From Mercurialis annua (lineage: Eukaryota; Streptophyta; Magnoliopsida; Malpighiales; Euphorbiaceae), in NCBI RefSeq assembly GCF_937616625.2, contig NC_065571.1:23138201-23202200 (forward strand): a DNA stretch of 64,000 nucleotides, read 5' to 3'. Under the pieces are notes generated by a model. That model had not been told where the DNA came from and made no database searches. It saw nothing but the letters and a program-made list of their open reading frames with translations. Position numbers and translations under genes: made by a program. Positions 61,258 through 64,000 of the stretch are shown here, piece after piece. How positions within the stretch are numbered: the stretch's first letter is position 1; each line of letters starts with the position of its first letter.

Positions 61258-62626
61258 AAGTTACGAAACAAATCCAAACGTTTCACCTTTTTAGCGATTT
61301 AAGCCGAACGTTTACAAACGCTATGAAACAAAACCAAGCAGTTCACCTTTTTAGCAAATTTAAGCCAAACGTTTACAAATGTTACGAAACAAATCCAAAC
61401 GTGTCCCCATTTTAGCGATTTAAGACAAACATTTAAAACGTTATGAGACAAATCCAAACATTTCCCCTTTTTAGCTATTTATGCCAAACGTTTACAAACA
61501 TTACGAAACAAATCCAAACGTTTCTCCATTTTAGCGATTGAAGCCAAACGCTTAAAAATGTTACGAAACAAATCTAAACATTTCACCTTTTTAGCGATTT
61601 AAACCAAACGTTTATAAACGTTATGAAACAAATCCTAACGTTTCACCTTTTTAGCGATTGTAGCCAAACGTTTACAAAGGTTATGAAACAAATCCAAATA
61701 TTTCACCTTTTTAGCAATTTAAGCCTAATGTTATGAAACAAATCCAAGCATTTCACCTTTTTAGCAATTTAAGCAAAGGTTTACAAACGTTACGAAACAA
61801 ATCCAAATGTTTCACCTTTTTAGCGATTTAAGCAAAACGTTTATAAACATTGCGAAACAAATCCAAAGTTTCACTTTTTTAGCGATTTAAGCCAAACGTT
61901 TACAAACGTTAGGAAACAAAACCAAACGTTTCACCGTTTTAGCAATTTAAGCCAAATGTTTATAAACGTTATGAAACAAATCCAAATATTTCCCCATTAT
62001 AGCGATTTAAGCCATCAAATCCAAACGTTTCCCCTAGCGATTTATGCCAAACGTTTATAAACATGACGAAACAAATCAAAATGTTTCACCTTTTAAGCGA
62101 TTGAAGCCAAACGTTTACAAATAATACGAAACATATCCAAACGTGTCCCATTTTTGGCAATTTAAGCCAAACGTTTACAAACGTTACGAAACAAAAAACA
62201 AATGTTTCCCCTTTTTAGCAATTTAAGCCAAACGTTTATAAAGGTTACGAAACAAATCAAAATGTTTAACCTTTTTAGCGTTTCATGCCAAACGTTTACA
62301 AATGTTACGAAATAAATCCAAAAGTTTCGCTTTTTTAGCGATTAGGCCAAACGTTTAAAAACGTTACGAAACAAATCCTAACGTTTCCCCTGTTTAGCGA
62401 TTTAAGCCAAACATTTATAAACGTTACGAAAAAATCCAAACGTTTCACCTTTTTAGCGATTTAAACCAAACGTTTACAAACATTACGAAACAAATCCACA
62501 CTTTTCACCTTTTTACCTATTTAAGCCAAACGTTTACAAACATTACGAAAAAAATCCAAGCGTTTCAACTTTTTAGCAAATTAAGCCAAACATTTACGAA
62601 CGTTACGAAACAAATCAAAGCATTTA

Positions 62627-64000
62627 TAAGGTGAAACACTTTGATTTGTTTTGTAGCGTTTGTAAACATTTGGCTTAAATTGCTAAAAAGGTGAAACGCT
62701 TGGTTTTGTTTCGAAACATTTGTAATAGTTTGGCTTAAATCACAAAAAATGTGAAACGTTTGGATTTGTTTCGTAACTTTTTAAACGTTTGGTTTTGTTT
62801 CGTAACGTTTTTACGCGTTTGGTTATATCGCTAGAAAGGTGAAACGTTTGGATTTATTTCGTAACGTTTGTAAACATTTGGCTTAAATTGTTAAATAGGC
62901 GAAACGTTTGGATTTGTTTCGTAATGTTTGTAAACGTTTGGCTTAGATCGCTAAAAAGGTGAAACGTTGGGATTTGTTTTGTATCTTTTGTAAACGTTTG
63001 GCTTAAATCCCTAAAAAGGTGAAACTTTTGGATTTGTTACATAACGTTTGTAAACGTTTGGCTTAAATTGCTAAAAAGGTGAAATGCTTGGATTTGTTTC
63101 GTAGCGTTTGTAAACGTTTGGCTTAAATTGCTTAAAAGGTGAAATGCTTGGTTTTTGTTTCGTAATGTTTGTTAACGTTTCGCTTAAATTGCTAAAAATG
63201 TGAAACGTTTGGATTTGTTTCGTAACGTTTGTAAACATTTGGCTTTTCAAAAGGGGAAACGTTTGGATTTGTTTCGTAACGTTTGTAAACGTTTCGCATA
63301 AATCGCTAAAAAGGTGAAACGTTTGGATTTGTTTCCTAACGTTTTAAACGTTTGGCTTCAATCGCTAAAGGGGAAACGTTTGGATTTGTTTCGTAAAATT
63401 TGTGAACGTTTGGCTTAATTTTCAAATGAGGTGATACGTTTGGTTTTATTTCGTAACATTTATAGTTCGGCTTAAATTGCTAAAAAGGTGAAACGTTTGG
63501 ATTTGTTACGTAACGTTTGTAAACATTTGGCTTAAATTGCTAAAAAGGTGAAACGCTTGGATTATTTTTGTAACATTTCTAAACGTTTGGTTTAAATTCC
63601 TAAAAATTTGAAACGCTTGGATTTGTTTCGGAACGTTTGCAAACGTTTGGCTTAAATTGCTAAAAGATGAAACACTTGGATTTGTTTTGTGACGTCTGTA
63701 AACGTTTTGCTTAAATTGCTAAAAAGGTGAAATGCTTGGTTTTGTTTCGAAACGTTTGTCAAGGTTTGCCTTAAATCGCTAAAAATGCGAAACGTTTGGA
63801 TTTGTTTCGTAACTTTTTAAACGTTTGGTTTTGTTTCTTAGCATTTGTAAACATTTGGCTTAAATCACTAAAAAGGGAAGACGTTTGGAATTGTTTCGTA
63901 ACGTTTGTAAACGTTTGGCTTAAATTGCAAAAAAGTCAAAAAATTTGGATTTGTTTTGTAATTTGTGTAAACGTTTGGCTTAAATCGCTAAAAAGGTGAA
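62627..64000 (-). repeat. 60-bp satellite array, inverted segment
   Basis: From about 62627 the + strand reads the reverse complement of the monomer (GGTGAAACG, GGATTTGTTTCG, TAACGTTTGTAAACGTTTGG, CTTAAATTGCTAAAAA). About 23 monomers run to the window end. The forward frame ends within CAAATCAAAGCATTTA and the reverse frame starts at TAAGGTGAAACACTTTG, with about ten bases of the monomer missing from each side of the joint. Confidence 0.95.

Larger units (their letters stand above)
56384..62626 (+). repeat. 60-bp satellite array, segment 3
   Basis: About 104 monomers in the same orientation as segments 1 and 2, starting at the AAACA target duplication of the chromovirus. It contains a module shared with segment 2 (56765-57560) and a recent 994-bp duplication (from about 59270). 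Confidence 0.97.

Noticed and set aside
8389..64000. Telomere or rDNA spacer repeats
   Set aside because: The monomer lacks TTTAGGG-type units, and no rRNA sequence is present nearby.
1..64000. An intact autonomous element or host defence system
   Set aside because: Every coding region found belongs to a broken retrotransposon. No complete reading frame of another kind is visible on either strand.

Overview
The window looks like heterochromatin of a flowering plant, most likely a eudicot. It consists of transposable elements and one satellite array. I see no host protein gene, tRNA, rRNA or other cellular gene. The elements are plant Ty1/copia and Ty3/gypsy chromovirus retrotransposons primed by initiator tRNA-Met, plus a small DNA transposon. 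They sit in more than 30 kb of an A+T-rich tandem repeat with a 60-bp monomer. I cannot name the species.

Layout: 1-8388 is a decayed Ty1/copia element on the + strand. Its 5' LTR is cut by the window edge, the internal region has several disabling lesions, and the 3' LTR is complete (6923-8388). 8389-9809 is satellite. 9810-15072 is a chromovirus relative on the - strand that has collapsed to one full LTR, a 1.8-kb unrecognised internal remnant and a partial second LTR. 15073-37009 is satellite, including a higher-order repeat of roughly 5.2-5.9 kb. 37010-56383 is a tandem chromovirus composite, LTR1-internal1-LTR2-internal2-LTR3. 56384-62626 is satellite again, and from about 62627 to the window end the same satellite runs in the opposite orientation.

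History I infer: the 60-bp array is the oldest layer. Both chromovirus insertions are bounded by AAACG on one side and AAACA on the other, which are 5-bp target duplications within the satellite. In the + strand chromovirus, the 5' LTR gained a 1.2-kb Mutator-like element, flanked by a perfect 10-bp duplication whose empty site survives in LTR3, and lost about 450 bp of a GC-rich hairpin block. An unequal exchange between the 3' LTR of one copy and the 5' LTR of another then duplicated an 8.43-kb unit. The middle LTR resembles LTR3 in its first part and LTR1 in the rest, as that exchange predicts. Both internal regions carry the same five lesions, so the parent was already dead; internal2 has one further stop codon.

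No gene here appears able to act. The structures most worth following are the chimeric middle LTR, the palindrome-dense DNA transposon, the CTGTGCG...CGCACAG hairpin arrays whose outer base pairs covary, and the satellite itself (10-bp phased AAAC tracts, higher-order repeats, an orientation switch). The long satellite reading frames follow from a 60-bp period (20 codons) and are not genes. All percentages and counts were made by eye.
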